From Chlorobiaceae bacterium (GTDB lineage: Bacteria; Bacteroidota; Chlorobiia; Chlorobiales; Chlorobiaceae): a DNA stretch of 64,000 nucleotides. A program made the position numbers and the translations under genes. The stretch is taken from assembly GCA_013335115.1 (NCBI GenBank), contig JAAXWQ010000007.1:18633-82632 (forward strand). Reading direction: 5' to 3'. Each line of letters opens with the position of its first letter. Position 1 is the stretch's first letter. The notes under the pieces were generated by a model, which worked only from the letters and a program-made list of their open reading frames with translations, ran no database searches and was not told where the DNA came from. This document shows positions 9,891 to 21,222 of this stretch, one piece after another.

Positions 9891-10988
9891 ATGCATCAAA
9901 ACGGTACCCGCCCCAACATACTCGAGTTCTCCCGTGAATCGCTGGCGGGGGTCATGGCCGGCCTCGGGGAGCCGAAGTTCCGGGCCGGTCAGCTGCACCG
10001 GTGGCTCTACAGCCAGCAAGCAATATCTTTCGCATCGATGAGTTCAATCGGCGCCGGCCTTCGGGAGAAGCTCTCCGCAGCCTATGAGATCAGGATGCCC
10101 GCCCTTCTCCGTTCCGAAAGCGACCGGCAGGCATGCGACCACGACGCTGAAGCATCGACGGTCAAGTACCTGCTGCGAATGCCCGACGGCGAACTGGTCG
10201 AAAGCGTACTGATCCCCTCGGGCGAAAGGCTGACCGCCTGCGTCTCATCGCAGTCTGGTTGCCCGCTGCAGTGCAGTTTCTGCGCCACCGGACAGATGGG
10301 CTTCAGCCGGAACCTCCATGCCTTCGAGATGATCGGCCAGGCCCACGCCCTCCACCATGAAGCCCTGCAAAGGCCGGGCGGCAGGCTCACCAACATCGTC
10401 TTCATGGGAATGGGCGAACCGCTCCTGAACCTCGACAACGTGTTCGAAGCCGTCTCGACCCTGACGAACATGGACTACAGGTTCGGCATCTCCGAAAAAA
10501 GAGTCACCATATCGACCGTGGGACTGATCCCCGGCATCGAGAGGATCGCAGACTCGGGCCTCAGGACCAAGCTCGCCGTTTCGCTGCACAGTGCAGACCA
10601 GCAGCAGAGGGAACAGTTGATGCCCGTAACGAGGCAGTATCCGCTCGATGAGCTCGGCAAGGCGATCAACGGCTACAACAGAAAAACCGGCCTACCCGTT
10701 ACGTTTGTCTACATGCTGCTCGACAGGGTGAACGACTCCCCCGAAGACGCCGGCAAACTGGCGCGTTTCGCCAGGCGGTTTTTGTGTAAAATTAATTTGA
10801 TTGATTATAACCCAATCGTTAATTTTCAATTCAGGCCTGCCTATGACGACACCAGGAATGCGTTCGTAAGGCAGTTGCTGGATGCCGGATTGCAGGTCAC
10901 CGTAAGAAAAAGCCAGGGCGCGGCCATCAACGCGGCCTGCGGCCAACTGGCCACCAGGCCTGACCCCTACGGCGCCAATCCGCAGTAA
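9891..10988 (+). CDS. rlmN: 23S rRNA/tRNA adenine-C2 methyltransferase RlmN
   Basis: This radical-SAM enzyme (365 residues) methylates A2503 of 23S rRNA and A37 of some tRNAs. The CxxxCxxC iron-sulfur motif is at Cys124/128/131 (GCPLQCSFCATG), MGMGEPLLN is present, and the C-terminal Cys that forms the methyl-carrying adduct lies in NAACGQL. The stretch encoding LCKINLIDYNPIVNFQF (about 10781-10832) is strikingly AT-rich compared with the GC-rich remainder. The next gene follows 24 bases downstream. Confidence 0.95.
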   Translation: MHQNGTRPNILEFSRESLAGVMAGLGEPKFRAGQLHRWLYSQQAISFASMSSIGAGLREKLSAAYEIRMPALLRSESDRQACDHDAEASTVKYLLRMPDGELVESVLIPSGERLTACVSSQSGCPLQCSFCATGQMGFSRNLHAFEMIGQAHALHHEALQRPGGRLTNIVFMGMGEPLLNLDNVFEAVSTLTNMDYRFGISEKRVTISTVGLIPGIERIADSGLRTKLAVSLHSADQQQREQLMPVTRQYPLDELGKAINGYNRKTGLPVTFVYMLLDRVNDSPEDAGKLARFARRFLCKINLIDYNPIVNFQFRPAYDDTRNAFVRQLLDAGLQVTVRKSQGAAINAACGQLATRPDPYGANPQ

Positions 10989-11012
10989 TCATCTAACCGG
11001 CTCTTCAGCATC

Positions 11013-12438
<1,426 letters not shown>

Positions 12439-12467
12439 TCGCCGCATTCACCAGCATTTTCACGAAA

Positions 12468-12497
12468 AAAGTCAGTGCGGCGAGCACTGGCTTTTTT
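12468..12497 (+). terminator. Rho-independent terminator after adk
   Basis: AAAGTCAGTGC (12468-12478) pairs with GCACTGGCTTT (12484-12494) with one G-U pair and a GGCGA loop, followed by T residues. It lies only 11 bases before the priA start, so priA presumably needs its own promoter or read-through. Confidence 0.85.
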
Positions 12498-12508
12498 ATT
12501 TGATACCA

Positions 12509-14941
12509 ATGGATGCACTAGTCTACGTCGACCGGCTCTACCGCGAAGAGCCATGCTTCGTCTCCATCGCCGAAGGCATCGAAGGGGAGGTGCTCCCCGG
12601 ATGCCAGGTCATGCTCTCCATCAACGGCCATAGCGCTTCGGGCTACATCGGCTACGTTTCTGCCGTACTGCACGGCCCCCGGGCACAGGAGCCCGAGGGC
12701 GAGGTGGTCGACCTGCTTGCCGACGGACGCCCCGTGCTCTCCCCCGTCCTCCTTGAACTACTGGCGTGGCTCTCGGACTATTACCTTTCCAGGCCGATCG
12801 ACGGTATCACGACCGCCTTGCCTGCGCCGCTCAGGTCGGTGGTGGACGATGTGGTTGAGCTGACGGAGTTCCGCCTCGAAAGCCCATCACTGAAAGTAAG
12901 GGACTCGGGGCTTCGGAGGAAAATCCTCAAGGAGCTTGCCGCAGCAAAGCGCCTGACCGTCCGGCAGCTCAGGAAACGGCTCGGGCGCAGGGAGTTGTAC
13001 AGGACCATCGCGGAGCTCGAGCGGGGAGGCCTGGTCCGGGTGAGCAAGGAGTTCGCCGAAACCAGGCCGAAGACCAGGAGCGGCTGGCGGCTGGGCCCTT
13101 CGCTGCCGCCAGCCGCCCGCGAACTCCTGTCGAGATCCCCGAAAAAACGCGAGGCTTTCGACCTGCTGGCGGCCGACCCGGCTAAAGCCCTCTTCCCCGA
13201 GGAAGCGGGAGCCTCCCGCGAGGTGCTCAACGGCCTGGTATCGATGGGCCTGGCCGAAAAGATCGAGATCGAGGTCGGCAGCCCGTTCTCTTCGAAGTTC
13301 GATGAACCCGCCAAAACCATCAAAGCCCTCAGCATCCACCAGCAGACCGCACTCGACGCCCTCTCTGAAGCCGCCGGAAAAGGGGGATTCCAGACCTTCC
13401 TGCTGCACGGCGTGACCGGCAGCGGCAAGACCCTGGTCTACATCGAACTGCTCCGCAGGGTGCTGGACGCGGGCAAGACAGCCATTGTGCTCGTACCGGA
13501 GATCGCGCTCACGCCGCAGACGGCGTCACGGTTCCGCCACTACTTCGGGGACGGCATCCAGATCATGCACAGCGCGATGAGCAACCAGGAGAAGTACGAC
13601 GCCTGGCACCGGCTCAGGCAGGGCAAGGCCCGCATCGCCCTCGGGGCGCGTTCGACCATATTCGCCCCGCTCGAAAACGTCGGGGCCATCATCGTCGACG
13701 AGGAGCACGACACCGCCTACAAGCAGGACCGGACCCCGCGCTACCATGCCCGTGACACCGCCGTCATGCGGGCGAAGCTGGAGGGTGCGGTCTGCGTGCT
13801 CGGTTCGGCAACCCCCTCGTTCGAATCATACACCAACGCCCTCTCGGGAAAATACCAGCTCCTCGAGCTCCCGGAACGCATCGACAACGCCGCGCTCCCG
13901 AAGATCGGCCTCGTGTGGATGCCCGGCAGCCAGCGGGTCACCCCGTCGATCTCGGGGGTGCTGTACGATGCCATCCGCAAGCGGCTGGAGCGGAACGAAC
14001 AGGTCATCCTGCTCCAGAACCGCCGGGGATTCGCCGGCAGCGTGCTGTGCCTCGAATGTGGCCATATCCCCCAATGCCGCCACTGCAACATCCCGATGGT
14101 CTACCACACCTCGGACCAGAGCCTCCGCTGCCACTACTGCGGCCATACGACGCCCTACCGCCAGGTCTGCCCGGCCTGCTCGTCAGACCGGCTCTTCTAC
14201 AAGAGCAGCGGGACAGAACGCATCGAGGAGGAGCTTGCCGAGCTCTTTCCTGACGAAAGGATCCTCAGGATGGACGTGGACACCACCTCGACGAAGGACT
14301 CCCACGCCGAGATCCTCGGCGCGTTCCGCGAGAAACGGTCGCGTATCCTCCTCGGCACGCAGATGGTCGCCAAGGGGCTTGATTTCCCCGACGTCACGCT
14401 AGTCGGCGTCCTGATGGCCGACATCGGGCTTAACATCCCCGACTTCAGGGCCGCCGAGCGCAGCTACGCCCTGCTGATGCAGGTGTCGGGACGCGCCGGC
14501 CGGTCGACGACGCCCGGCGAGGTTTTCCTGCAGCTCTACAATCGCGACAACGAACTCTACCGGCACGTGCTCGAAGGGGATTTCCGGAAATTCTATGATG
14601 AGGAGATGCTGGCCAGGACCGAGCTCGGGTACCCTCCGGCCTCGAAGCTCGTGAAGTTCGAATTCTCCGCCCCGGACGAAAAGGCGGCTGAAGAGGGTGC
14701 AGCCCTCTTGCTCGAAAAGCTCAGGCCCATCCTTCCCGAAGGAAAGGGGACGATCCTCGGCCCGGCGCCGGCAGGCATCAACCGGATGAAGGGGAAATAC
14801 CGCTACCAGCTCATCCTGAAGCTGTTCGGCATCAAGCTCCCCGCCCACCTCCTGCGCCAGTTGCAGTACGAAGTCTCGAGCGTCTTCCGCCGGCAGGAGC
14901 TCGCCATTTTTGCGGACGTCGACCCGCAACATCTTCTGTAA
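12509..14941 (+). CDS. priA: Primosomal replication restart helicase PriA
   Basis: This 810-residue superfamily-2 helicase reloads the replisome at stalled forks. It shows an N-terminal DNA-binding region, Walker A GVTGSGKT, the DEEH box (IVDEEHDTAYKQD), and the paired zinc knuckles CLECGHIPQCRHC and CHYCGHTTP...CPACSS. Motifs V and VI (LLGTQMVAKGLDFPDVTLVG and QVSGRAGRS) follow. The frame is open upstream to 12395, but the ATG at 12509 begins the conserved protein and follows the adk terminator. Confidence 0.96.
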   Translation: MDALVYVDRLYREEPCFVSIAEGIEGEVLPGCQVMLSINGHSASGYIGYVSAVLHGPRAQEPEGEVVDLLADGRPVLSPVLLELLAWLSDYYLSRPIDGITTALPAPLRSVVDDVVELTEFRLESPSLKVRDSGLRRKILKELAAAKRLTVRQLRKRLGRRELYRTIAELERGGLVRVSKEFAETRPKTRSGWRLGPSLPPAARELLSRSPKKREAFDLLAADPAKALFPEEAGASREVLNGLVSMGLAEKIEIEVGSPFSSKFDEPAKTIKALSIHQQTALDALSEAAGKGGFQTFLLHGVTGSGKTLVYIELLRRVLDAGKTAIVLVPEIALTPQTASRFRHYFGDGIQIMHSAMSNQEKYDAWHRLRQGKARIALGARSTIFAPLENVGAIIVDEEHDTAYKQDRTPRYHARDTAVMRAKLEGAVCVLGSATPSFESYTNALSGKYQLLELPERIDNAALPKIGLVWMPGSQRVTPSISGVLYDAIRKRLERNEQVILLQNRRGFAGSVLCLECGHIPQCRHCNIPMVYHTSDQSLRCHYCGHTTPYRQVCPACSSDRLFYKSSGTERIEEELAELFPDERILRMDVDTTSTKDSHAEILGAFREKRSRILLGTQMVAKGLDFPDVTLVGVLMADIGLNIPDFRAAERSYALLMQVSGRAGRSTTPGEVFLQLYNRDNELYRHVLEGDFRKFYDEEMLARTELGYPPASKLVKFEFSAPDEKAAEEGAALLLEKLRPILPEGKGTILGPAPAGINRMKGKYRYQLILKLFGIKLPAHLLRQLQYEVSSVFRRQELAIFADVDPQHLL

Positions 14942-15013
14942 ACTTTTTTTTTATCTTACCTTTCAGCTGGTTACGATACCGGCCGGTTTTTCATCAACAC
15001 CTACACGCAATTC

Positions 15014-15550
15014 ATGACCGACTTCGAATGGAAAAGCGGATATTTCGCCTCTCATCCGCTCAAGTCCACCGGCGTTGCCGCCGCGATCCTCATCCGTTAC
15101 CTGTATGTCCTGCTCTTCCTTTACGGTTTCGTTCACAAGATCATGAAAGGCTGGATGTGGACCGGCATCATGGAGGCGCACTTCCTGAAGCGGCTGCACG
15201 AACTTCAGGCCGGGACGGCCCTTGCCGGCACCTTCGAAGCCTGGGCAGCCCCGTTCCAGGCCGCATACCTCCAGCTGTTTGCAATTCCCATGGCCATGCC
15301 GATCGCCTGGATTGTCACCATCGGCGAGCTCGTCATTGGAGTCTGCCTGCTCCTCGGTCTTGCAACCAGGACGAACGCAGCCTTCGGCCTCTTCATGCTG
15401 CTCAACTTTTCCGCAGGCGGATACTACAACCTGACCATTCCCCCGCTGGTGCTCATGTCGCTCATGATGATCATCCTGCCGACCGGCCACTGGCTGGGCT
15501 TCGACAGGACACTCAACCAGAAATATCCAGCCTCCCCATGGTTCAAATGA
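15014..15550 (+). CDS. DoxX-family membrane protein
   Basis: This 178-residue integral membrane protein with about four hydrophobic helices belongs to the DoxX/DoxD-like family. Typical residues include YGFVHKIMKGWMWTGI near the first helix and IGELVIGVCLLLGLATR in the third. Family members are linked to thiosulfate:quinone oxidoreductase subunits or redox stress, but this gene lacks a DoxA partner, so the role is open. Its stop overlaps the next gene as ATGA, indicating coupling. Confidence 0.85.
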   Translation: MTDFEWKSGYFASHPLKSTGVAAAILIRYLYVLLFLYGFVHKIMKGWMWTGIMEAHFLKRLHELQAGTALAGTFEAWAAPFQAAYLQLFAIPMAMPIAWIVTIGELVIGVCLLLGLATRTNAAFGLFMLLNFSAGGYYNLTIPPLVLMSLMMIILPTGHWLGFDRTLNQKYPASPWFK

Positions 15551-16359
15551 ACTCGATGCCAAAACCGGCTTACCATGCATTGGGCACCTTGGCGTTGTTT
15601 TCCTGCCTCGCATTTCAAGTAGTCCAGGGCTCACTGAAGGCTACCGAGCCAACAGGAAAGCAGGCCCCGTTTGCTGCGGCCGACCACGCATTCATGGCCC
15701 TGCAGTACGAAAAGGCGGATTCGCTCTACGACGCCATGCGCCAGACCGCTCCCGAAAATGCCGACCTCTACTGGAAGCTCTCACGACTGAACATCAGCAT
15801 GGCTGAAGCGATCAGCCCGAAAGAGACCGACCGCCGCATGCCGCTCTACACGAAAGCCGTCGACTTTGCCCGCAAGGCGGTCAGTATCGACAGCACGAAC
15901 GCGGCCGCCCACACCTGGCTCGCCGCCTCGCTGGCTGTCAAGGCCGACAAGTCCGGATCGAAGGAGAAACTTGCACGGGCAAAGGAGATCAAGCATGAGC
16001 TCGACAAGGCGCTTGCCCTCAATCCGCACGATGACGTCGCATGGTCCATCCTTGGATCCTATTACCGGCAGGTTTCCTCAATCGGATGGATGAACCGGTT
16101 ACTCGGCAACACCTTCGTCGGCAAGATGCCCGAAGGAAACCCCGAAGTCGCCGAGAAGGCGTTCAAGAAAGCCATAAGCCTCAATCCCCGGGTCATCAGG
16201 CACTACCACGAACTCGCCCTCCTCTACATCGACCAGCACCGGAATGAAGAGGCGCTGCAGACCCTGCAGGTCGCCGTCAGGAAACCGGTCCTGATGAAAA
16301 GCGACATCCGCCGCCTGGAAGATATCCGGGAATTGATCAAGAAATTGGAGGAAGAGTAG
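15547..16359 (+). CDS. Exported TPR-repeat protein
   Basis: The 270-residue product begins with a hydrophobic export signal (MNSMPKPAYHALGTLALFSCLAFQ) and then carries tetratricopeptide-like helical pairs. Examples are AFMALQYEKADSLYDAMRQ, the repeat ending SIDSTNAAAHTWLA, and NPEVAEKAFKKAISLNPRV. It should act as a periplasmic or membrane-attached scaffold. The start at 15547 is chosen because ATGA overlaps the DoxX stop; an ATG at 15538 is an alternative. The only operon partner is the DoxX gene. Confidence 0.82.
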   Translation: MNSMPKPAYHALGTLALFSCLAFQVVQGSLKATEPTGKQAPFAAADHAFMALQYEKADSLYDAMRQTAPENADLYWKLSRLNISMAEAISPKETDRRMPLYTKAVDFARKAVSIDSTNAAAHTWLAASLAVKADKSGSKEKLARAKEIKHELDKALALNPHDDVAWSILGSYYRQVSSIGWMNRLLGNTFVGKMPEGNPEVAEKAFKKAISLNPRVIRHYHELALLYIDQHRNEEALQTLQVAVRKPVLMKSDIRRLEDIRELIKKLEEE

Positions 16360-16383
16360 GGAAAAAGCCTCCGGTGAACTCCC

Positions 16384-16827
16384 CTATTTCGCCAGCATCC
16401 CCAACAGGCCGCGGACTCCGAGGTGGTAACTCTGGACCCCGAAGCCACCGATCACCCCGCCACAAACTTCCGAGATGACCGATCTGTGGCGGAACTCCTC
16501 GCGGGCGTAGATATTGGAGAGGTGGACCTCGACGACCGGAACCTTGACCGCGGCAATAGCGTCACGCAAGGCGATCGAGTAATGGGTCAAGGCTCCTGCA
16601 TTGAGGATCACCCCGGAGCAGCCACCGTGATCCTCGATCTCGAACAGTTTGTCGATCAGCGCCCCCTCGTGTTCGGACTGGAAAAAGCCGAATTCTACTT
16701 CGGGAAATGCCTGCACCAGCCCATCGTTGATCTCCCCGAGGCTCCTCCGGCCATAGACCTCCGGTTCACGCTTGCCAAGGCGGGAAAGATTCGGACCGTT
16801 CATGACCAGTATGTTCGTTATGCTCAT
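16384..16827 (-). CDS. aroQ: 3-dehydroquinate dehydratase, type II
   Basis: This 147-residue dodecameric type II enzyme dehydrates 3-dehydroquinate in the shikimate pathway. The NGPNLSRLGKREPEVYG N-terminus (with catalytic Tyr), ILNAGALTHYSIALRDAI and VEVHLSNIYAREEFRH motifs are intact. An AAAGGAG is well placed eight bases before the ATG. It follows hslU on the same strand after 92 bases, a gap that contains a TGTCACGCGTCACGT repeat. Confidence 0.95.
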   Translation of the reverse strand: MSITNILVMNGPNLSRLGKREPEVYGRRSLGEINDGLVQAFPEVEFGFFQSEHEGALIDKLFEIEDHGGCSGVILNAGALTHYSIALRDAIAAVKVPVVEVHLSNIYAREEFRHRSVISEVCGGVIGGFGVQSYHLGVRGLLGMLAK

Positions 16828-16903
16828 GCTCTTGCTCCTTTGGAGGTTTTACGTGTGCCGCTTTCATATCTTCATCGAAATCGGTATCGAAAAGATGTTC
16901 ACT

Positions 16904-16918
16904 TGTCACGCGTCACGT
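16904..16918. repeat. TGTCACGCGTCACGT intergenic repeat, copy 2
   Basis: This copy is identical to 5511-5525 and lies one base past the hslU stop. Both copies are placed just 3' of a minus-strand gene in the same orientation relative to it. Confidence 0.7.
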
Positions 16919-16919
16919 C

Positions 16920-18407
16920 CTACAGAATATACTGGCTCAGGTCCCTGTCGGCGGCAACCTGTCCGAGTTTCTCCCTGACACGGTCGGCATCGATAACCAC
17001 TTTCCGGTCGGTAATCTGCTCCGGTATGCCGAACATGAGCTCCTCGAGCAGGTTGGTCAGTATGGTGTGCAGGCGCCGGGCTCCGATGTTCTCGACACTT
17101 TCGTTCACCTTTGCCGCGGTGCGGGCAATCTCGCGTATCGCATCGTCGGTGAACTCCAGCTCGACCCCCTCGGTCATGAGGAGCGCCCGGTACTGCTTGA
17201 TCAGGGCGTTGCGCGGCTGGGTCAGGATCTTGAAGAAATCATCCTCCGTCAGGCTCTTCAGCTCGACCCTGATCGGAAACCGCCCCTGAAGCTCGGGGAT
17301 CAGGTCGGAAGGCCGGGCGACATGGAACGCACCCGAGGCGATGAAGAGCACATGGTCGGTCTTGACGACACCGTACTTGGTGGTCACGTTCGATCCCTCG
17401 ACGATCGGCAGAAGGTCCCGCTGGACCCCCTCGCGGCTTACGTCCGGCCCCTTGCCGCCGGCACCGGTAGTCGGTGCGGCGATTTTGTCGATCTCGTCGA
17501 TGAAGACGATGCCCGACTCCTCGACCTTACGGAGCGCCTCCTTGACCACGGCATCCATATCGATAAGCTTCTGCACCTCCTCCTGTTCGAGCAGCTTCCT
17601 GGCTTCGGCGATCGACAGGCGGCGTTTCTTGCGCTTCTTGGGCATGCCGCTCATCAGGTCCTGCATGAAACCGCCCAACTCCTCCATCTGGCCGAGCGGG
17701 CCGAAGACCTGCATCATGCCCCCCTGCCCGTCACCACTGGTCTCGATCTCGATCTGGCGATCCTCCATGCGGCCACTGCGCAGCCGCTCGAGCATCTTCT
17801 GGCGGCTCCTGCGGTTGATTTCGCGCTCCATGCCACCTTCGTCGCCGGAGGTGCCGCGGGATGAGGCCTGGAGCTCCTCATCCCCGACCGACTCCTCGAG
17901 GCCTGGCTTTTCGCCGTTGCCGACCGGAGGCAGCAGGAGGTCGAGCAGCCGCTCCTCGACATGAATGGCAGCCTTTTCGCGAACCTCTTCGGACTTTTCG
18001 CTACGCACCATGGCAACCGCCTGTTCCGCCAGGTCGCGGATCATCGACTCGACGTCACGTCCGACATAGCCCACCTCGGTGAACTTGGAGGCTTCGACCT
18101 TCACGAATGGAGCCCTTGCCAGCCTTGCGAGCCTGCGGGCGATCTCGGTCTTGCCGACACCGGTCGGGCCGATCATGATGATGTTGTTCGGCATGATCTC
18201 GTCCCTGAGCTCGCCGCTCACGTTCTGGCGGCGGAGCCTGTTGCGCAACGCGATGGCTACCGATTTCTTCGCGTCCTTCTGGCCGATGATGTATTTGTCG
18301 AGCTCTTCGACGATCTGGCCGGGAGTAAGGTGCTCCCGATCGATGAGGCTGGCACCGGGCATTCCGGAGTCCACCTCTTCGCTGTGCTGTTCAAGCATGT
18401 CGTTCAT
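16920..18407 (-). CDS. hslU: ATP-dependent protease ATPase subunit HslU
   Basis: This is the 495-residue AAA+ unfoldase that feeds substrates to HslV. Walker [19 protein letters not shown], the [10 protein letters not shown] pore loop, the Walker B segment [14 protein letters not shown] and the sensor region [12 protein letters not shown] are present. A long charged I-domain is inserted at about residues 150-260, somewhat larger and Met/Gly/Arg-rich. It ends in SQYIL, matching the C-terminal tail that docks in HslV. It is 45 bases downstream of hslV in the same operon. Confidence 0.96.
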   Translation of the reverse strand: MNDMLEQHSEEVDSGMPGASLIDREHLTPGQIVEELDKYIIGQKDAKKSVAIALRNRLRRQNVSGELRDEIMPNNIIMIGPTGVGKTEIARRLARLARAPFVKVEASKFTEVGYVGRDVESMIRDLAEQAVAMVRSEKSEEVREKAAIHVEERLLDLLLPPVGNGEKPGLEESVGDEELQASSRGTSGDEGGMEREINRRSRQKMLERLRSGRMEDRQIEIETSGDGQGGMMQVFGPLGQMEELGGFMQDLMSGMPKKRKKRRLSIAEARKLLEQEEVQKLIDMDAVVKEALRKVEESGIVFIDEIDKIAAPTTGAGGKGPDVSREGVQRDLLPIVEGSNVTTKYGVVKTDHVLFIASGAFHVARPSDLIPELQGRFPIRVELKSLTEDDFFKILTQPRNALIKQYRALLMTEGVELEFTDDAIREIARTAAKVNESVENIGARRLHTILTNLLEELMFGIPEQITDRKVVIDADRVREKLGQVAADRDLSQYIL

Positions 18408-18452
18408 TTGTGGGTTTCGCTGACTGATAGCCGTCGCGCCTCGCGGGGACGG

Positions 18453-19004
18453 TCATAGGGTTTCGACGACGATATGGTCGTTCGTGTAGATGCAGATGTC
18501 GGCCGCAATCCTGAGGCTTTCGGAGACGATCTGTTCGGCCGAAAGGCTCGTGTGCTTCATGAGCGCACGTGCGGCGGCCAGGGCGAACATGCTGCCGCTG
18601 CCGATGGCCACGATGCCGTCCTCGGGTTCAATGACGTCGCCGGTGCCAGAGATGATCAGGGCTTTCTCGGGGCTGACGATGGCCAGCATCGCCTCCAGGC
18701 GGCGCAGGTACTTGTCGGTGCGCCAGTCACGAGCAAGTTCGACGGCCGACCTCTCGAGTCGCCCGCCGTATGCCTCCAGTTTCTCCTCGAAACGGTCCAG
18801 AAGCGTCACGGCGTCGGCCGTGGCACCGGCGAAACCCGCCACGAGCCGGCCCTGGTAAAGGCGGCGGATCTTCCGTGTGGAGTGCTTCAGTACCGTGTTG
18901 CCAAGGGTCATCTGCCCATCGCTGCCGAGCGCGGCCTTACCGTCCCGAAGGACCCCGATGACGGTGGTCGACCTGATCTGCGGCTTCTCCTGGTTCCTGG
19001 ACAT
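18453..19004 (-). CDS. hslV: ATP-dependent protease peptidase subunit HslV
   Basis: This 183-residue proteasome-like threonine protease partners HslU. The catalytic Thr should be Thr13 in RSTTVIGV, so a 12-residue prosegment ([12 protein letters not shown]) must be removed. The usual HslV starts MTT with only Met to remove, and no nearer start codon exists here. [32 protein letters not shown] and the [16 protein letters not shown]ly/Ser-rich block match the family. It lies ten bases after rpoN. Confidence 0.95.
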   Translation of the reverse strand: MSRNQEKPQIRSTTVIGVLRDGKAALGSDGQMTLGNTVLKHSTRKIRRLYQGRLVAGFAGATADAVTLLDRFEEKLEAYGGRLERSAVELARDWRTDKYLRRLEAMLAIVSPEKALIISGTGDVIEPEDGIVAIGSGSMFALAAARALMKHTSLSAEQIVSESLRIAADICIYTNDHIVVETL

Positions 19005-19014
19005 GGGATAACGT

Positions 19015-20472
19015 TTAAACTATTTTTTTTCTTAGTCTTGCAACTGGAATTTGCATTTGTTCCCGGTATTTTGCAACCGTCCTCCTCGCGATCCTGACCC
19101 CCTTCCCGCTGATCATCTCCGCCAGGCGGTCGTCACTGAGGGGCTCGGTGGGAACCTCCGCTTCGATGAGCTCCCTGAGCTGCTGCTTGATGATCCTCGA
19201 CGACAGCTCCTCGCCTTCATCGTTAGCCAGCGATCCGCTGAAGAAGTATTTCAGTTCGAACACGCCGTACCGGGTCTGCGCGTACTTGCCGTTCACCGCC
19301 CGGCTGATGGTGGAGATGTCGAGCCCGGTGCGTTCGGCGACCGTCTTCATGATCAGCGGTTGCAGGTGCTGGGGGCCGTCGATGAAGAACCGCCCCTGGG
19401 TCTCGAGCAGCGCCTCCATCACCTTCAGGAGCGTCTGCCGCCTGATCTGCAAAGCCGAGGCGAACTCGTTGGCCCGCTGCAGCTTCTGCCGCATGAACTG
19501 CTTGTCCGCCCTCGGTATCGTCCGGCTGGAAAGCGCCTCCCGATAGCTGTCCGACACCCTCACCGACAGGCTGCTCCGGTCGTTCAGCACGGCCAGGAGC
19601 GCCCCGTTCTCATAGGTGACGATAAAATCGGGTGAAATGTAGTGGCCCCCTTCGTCAACGAAGATTCCCGGATGCGGGTCCAGGTTCGTGATGATGGCAC
19701 CAGCCCGTTCGAGCTGCGCCCGGTCGAGCGAAAAACGCTTGGTGAGGCGGTCGAACCGTTTGTTCATGAAATCGTCGAAGGCCTCTTCGAGGATCCTGCG
19801 GGCAACGCGCACTGCCGGCAGGTCATGCTCCCGGCCGTTGATGGCGAGCTGCACCAGCAGGCGCTCGCGCAGCGTGCCGACCGCGATCCCGGGAGGATCG
19901 AGGTACCAGATGCGTCGCTGGATTGCCCGGACCTCCCCTTCGTCGGCCATGATGCCAGCCTGTTCGAGCCCGTCGATGATGACATCCGGCTCTTCGGTCA
20001 GGTAACCGTCGCCGTCAAGGTTCCCGAGTATCTCTGCTGCGATGAGCACCTCGCGACGGTCGATCCCATCCTGAAGGGAGAGTTCACGGAGCAGCCGCTC
20101 ATGGAGGGTGTCGTGCTGGACCGCCTGGAAAAAGCGATCCCCGGAAGGCCCGGAAGAGTTGAAGCCCGTCCGCCCGTCGACCCCTCCTTCACCGGAAGCC
20201 GCTGCCGGGCGCTCCTTCATCGAGTTTCGGTCGAAGCGCGACACGGAGTCGAACATGTCACGGGAATCGATTGCGGGGGCAGGCGCATCGGCAGTGCCGG
20301 AGCCATCGCCGGGCTGCCGCTCTTCGACGATCTCGAGCATGGGGTTCTCCTGGACCTCGTCGTAGATCCGCTGTTCGAGCTGGGTAAGCGGTAGCTGGAG
20401 CAACTGGCTGCTGATGACCTGCTGGGCTGATAGTTGGGCTGTCTGCCGGTGCTGAAGCCTGATCTCTGCCAT
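19015..20472 (-). CDS. rpoN: RNA polymerase sigma-54 factor RpoN
   Basis: This 485-residue alternative sigma factor has a Gln/Leu-rich activator-interacting N-terminus ([20 protein letters not shown]), a core-binding middle, a helix-turn-helix and the C-terminal RpoN box [10 protein letters not shown]. It starts in a TAATG overlap with the upstream DUF3109 gene, so 20472 rather than 20520 is used. Sigma-54 promoters need bacterial enhancer-binding proteins, none of which is encoded in this window. Confidence 0.95.
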   Translation of the reverse strand: MAEIRLQHRQTAQLSAQQVISSQLLQLPLTQLEQRIYDEVQENPMLEIVEERQPGDGSGTADAPAPAIDSRDMFDSVSRFDRNSMKERPAAASGEGGVDGRTGFNSSGPSGDRFFQAVQHDTLHERLLRELSLQDGIDRREVLIAAEILGNLDGDGYLTEEPDVIIDGLEQAGIMADEGEVRAIQRRIWYLDPPGIAVGTLRERLLVQLAINGREHDLPAVRVARRILEEAFDDFMNKRFDRLTKRFSLDRAQLERAGAIITNLDPHPGIFVDEGGHYISPDFIVTYENGALLAVLNDRSSLSVRVSDSYREALSSRTIPRADKQFMRQKLQRANEFASALQIRRQTLLKVMEALLETQGRFFIDGPQHLQPLIMKTVAERTGLDISTISRAVNGKYAQTRYGVFELKYFFSGSLANDEGEELSSRIIKQQLRELIEAEVPTEPLSDDRLAEMISGKGVRIARRTVAKYREQMQIPVARLRKKIV

Positions 20473-21044
20473 TATCGTCCGGTGGATGAAGAAGCGAACG
20501 TTCTGAGAGTGCCGTACCACTCCTCACCGTAAAGTTCGACGAGGGGAGCACCGACATAGTCGATCAGGGGGATATTCAATTCGGCACCACGATGCCTGGC
20601 GTCACGACACATCGGGTGCTGCTCATAGACAAGATAATCCAAACCGAACTTTTTTCGCACCCTGATCGGAAACAATCGGCACGAAAGCGGCTTGTTCTCC
20701 GGCAGGAGCCCTTCACGCCAGCCATTTTCCACGGCGCAGAGGGCCATGCCGTCCCGGGGCTCGACGAAGACGCATTCGCGACCATCGACGGTGCGGGTGT
20801 AGAGCTTTCCCTGGTAGATCTCCGTGCAACCGTGGCGGCGGATATGGCGGATCTGTTTTTCGGGGAGCACCTCCCTGAGTTTTTCGACGGCCGATTCGAG
20901 GGCGGCCTGTTCACGCGGGTAAAGCGGGGCGCCGAGTTCGCCTTCAATACAGCAGGCGCCGCGGCACGAACCGAGCGGGCAGCTGAAACGGGCATCGAGA
21001 AGCGCCCGGTCAACGAGCACCTCCCCTATGGAGACGATGGACAT
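20472..21044 (-). CDS. DUF3109 cysteine-cluster protein
   Basis: The 190-residue protein has a cysteine-rich N-terminal segment CPLGSCRGACCIEGELG, later Cys in REC and ALCAVEN, and CRLFPIRV. This is the DUF3109 pattern, related to the YkgJ zinc/iron-sulfur class, and a metal-binding role is likely. The conserved start is MSIVSIGEVLVDRALL at 21044. It heads the leftward group that includes rpoN and hslVU. The biochemical role is unknown. Confidence 0.82.
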   Translation of the reverse strand: MSIVSIGEVLVDRALLDARFSCPLGSCRGACCIEGELGAPLYPREQAALESAVEKLREVLPEKQIRHIRRHGCTEIYQGKLYTRTVDGRECVFVEPRDGMALCAVENGWREGLLPENKPLSCRLFPIRVRKKFGLDYLVYEQHPMCRDARHRGAELNIPLIDYVGAPLVELYGEEWYGTLRTFASSSTGR

Positions 21045-21222
21045 GGGCAGTGGCTTGTGGTGGGCCCGGCAAGGAGCAGACGGTCGATAGTTCTGTGCCG
21101 GATGGGGTTGCCGGGTCTGAAAAACCCTCTGATCTTTTCTCGCATCTTCATTATCTTTCAATTCTTGCGGCTGGCCTGGATGGCGCCGCGCAACCGACAA
21201 CTTTCAACGGGAAATCCTCATC

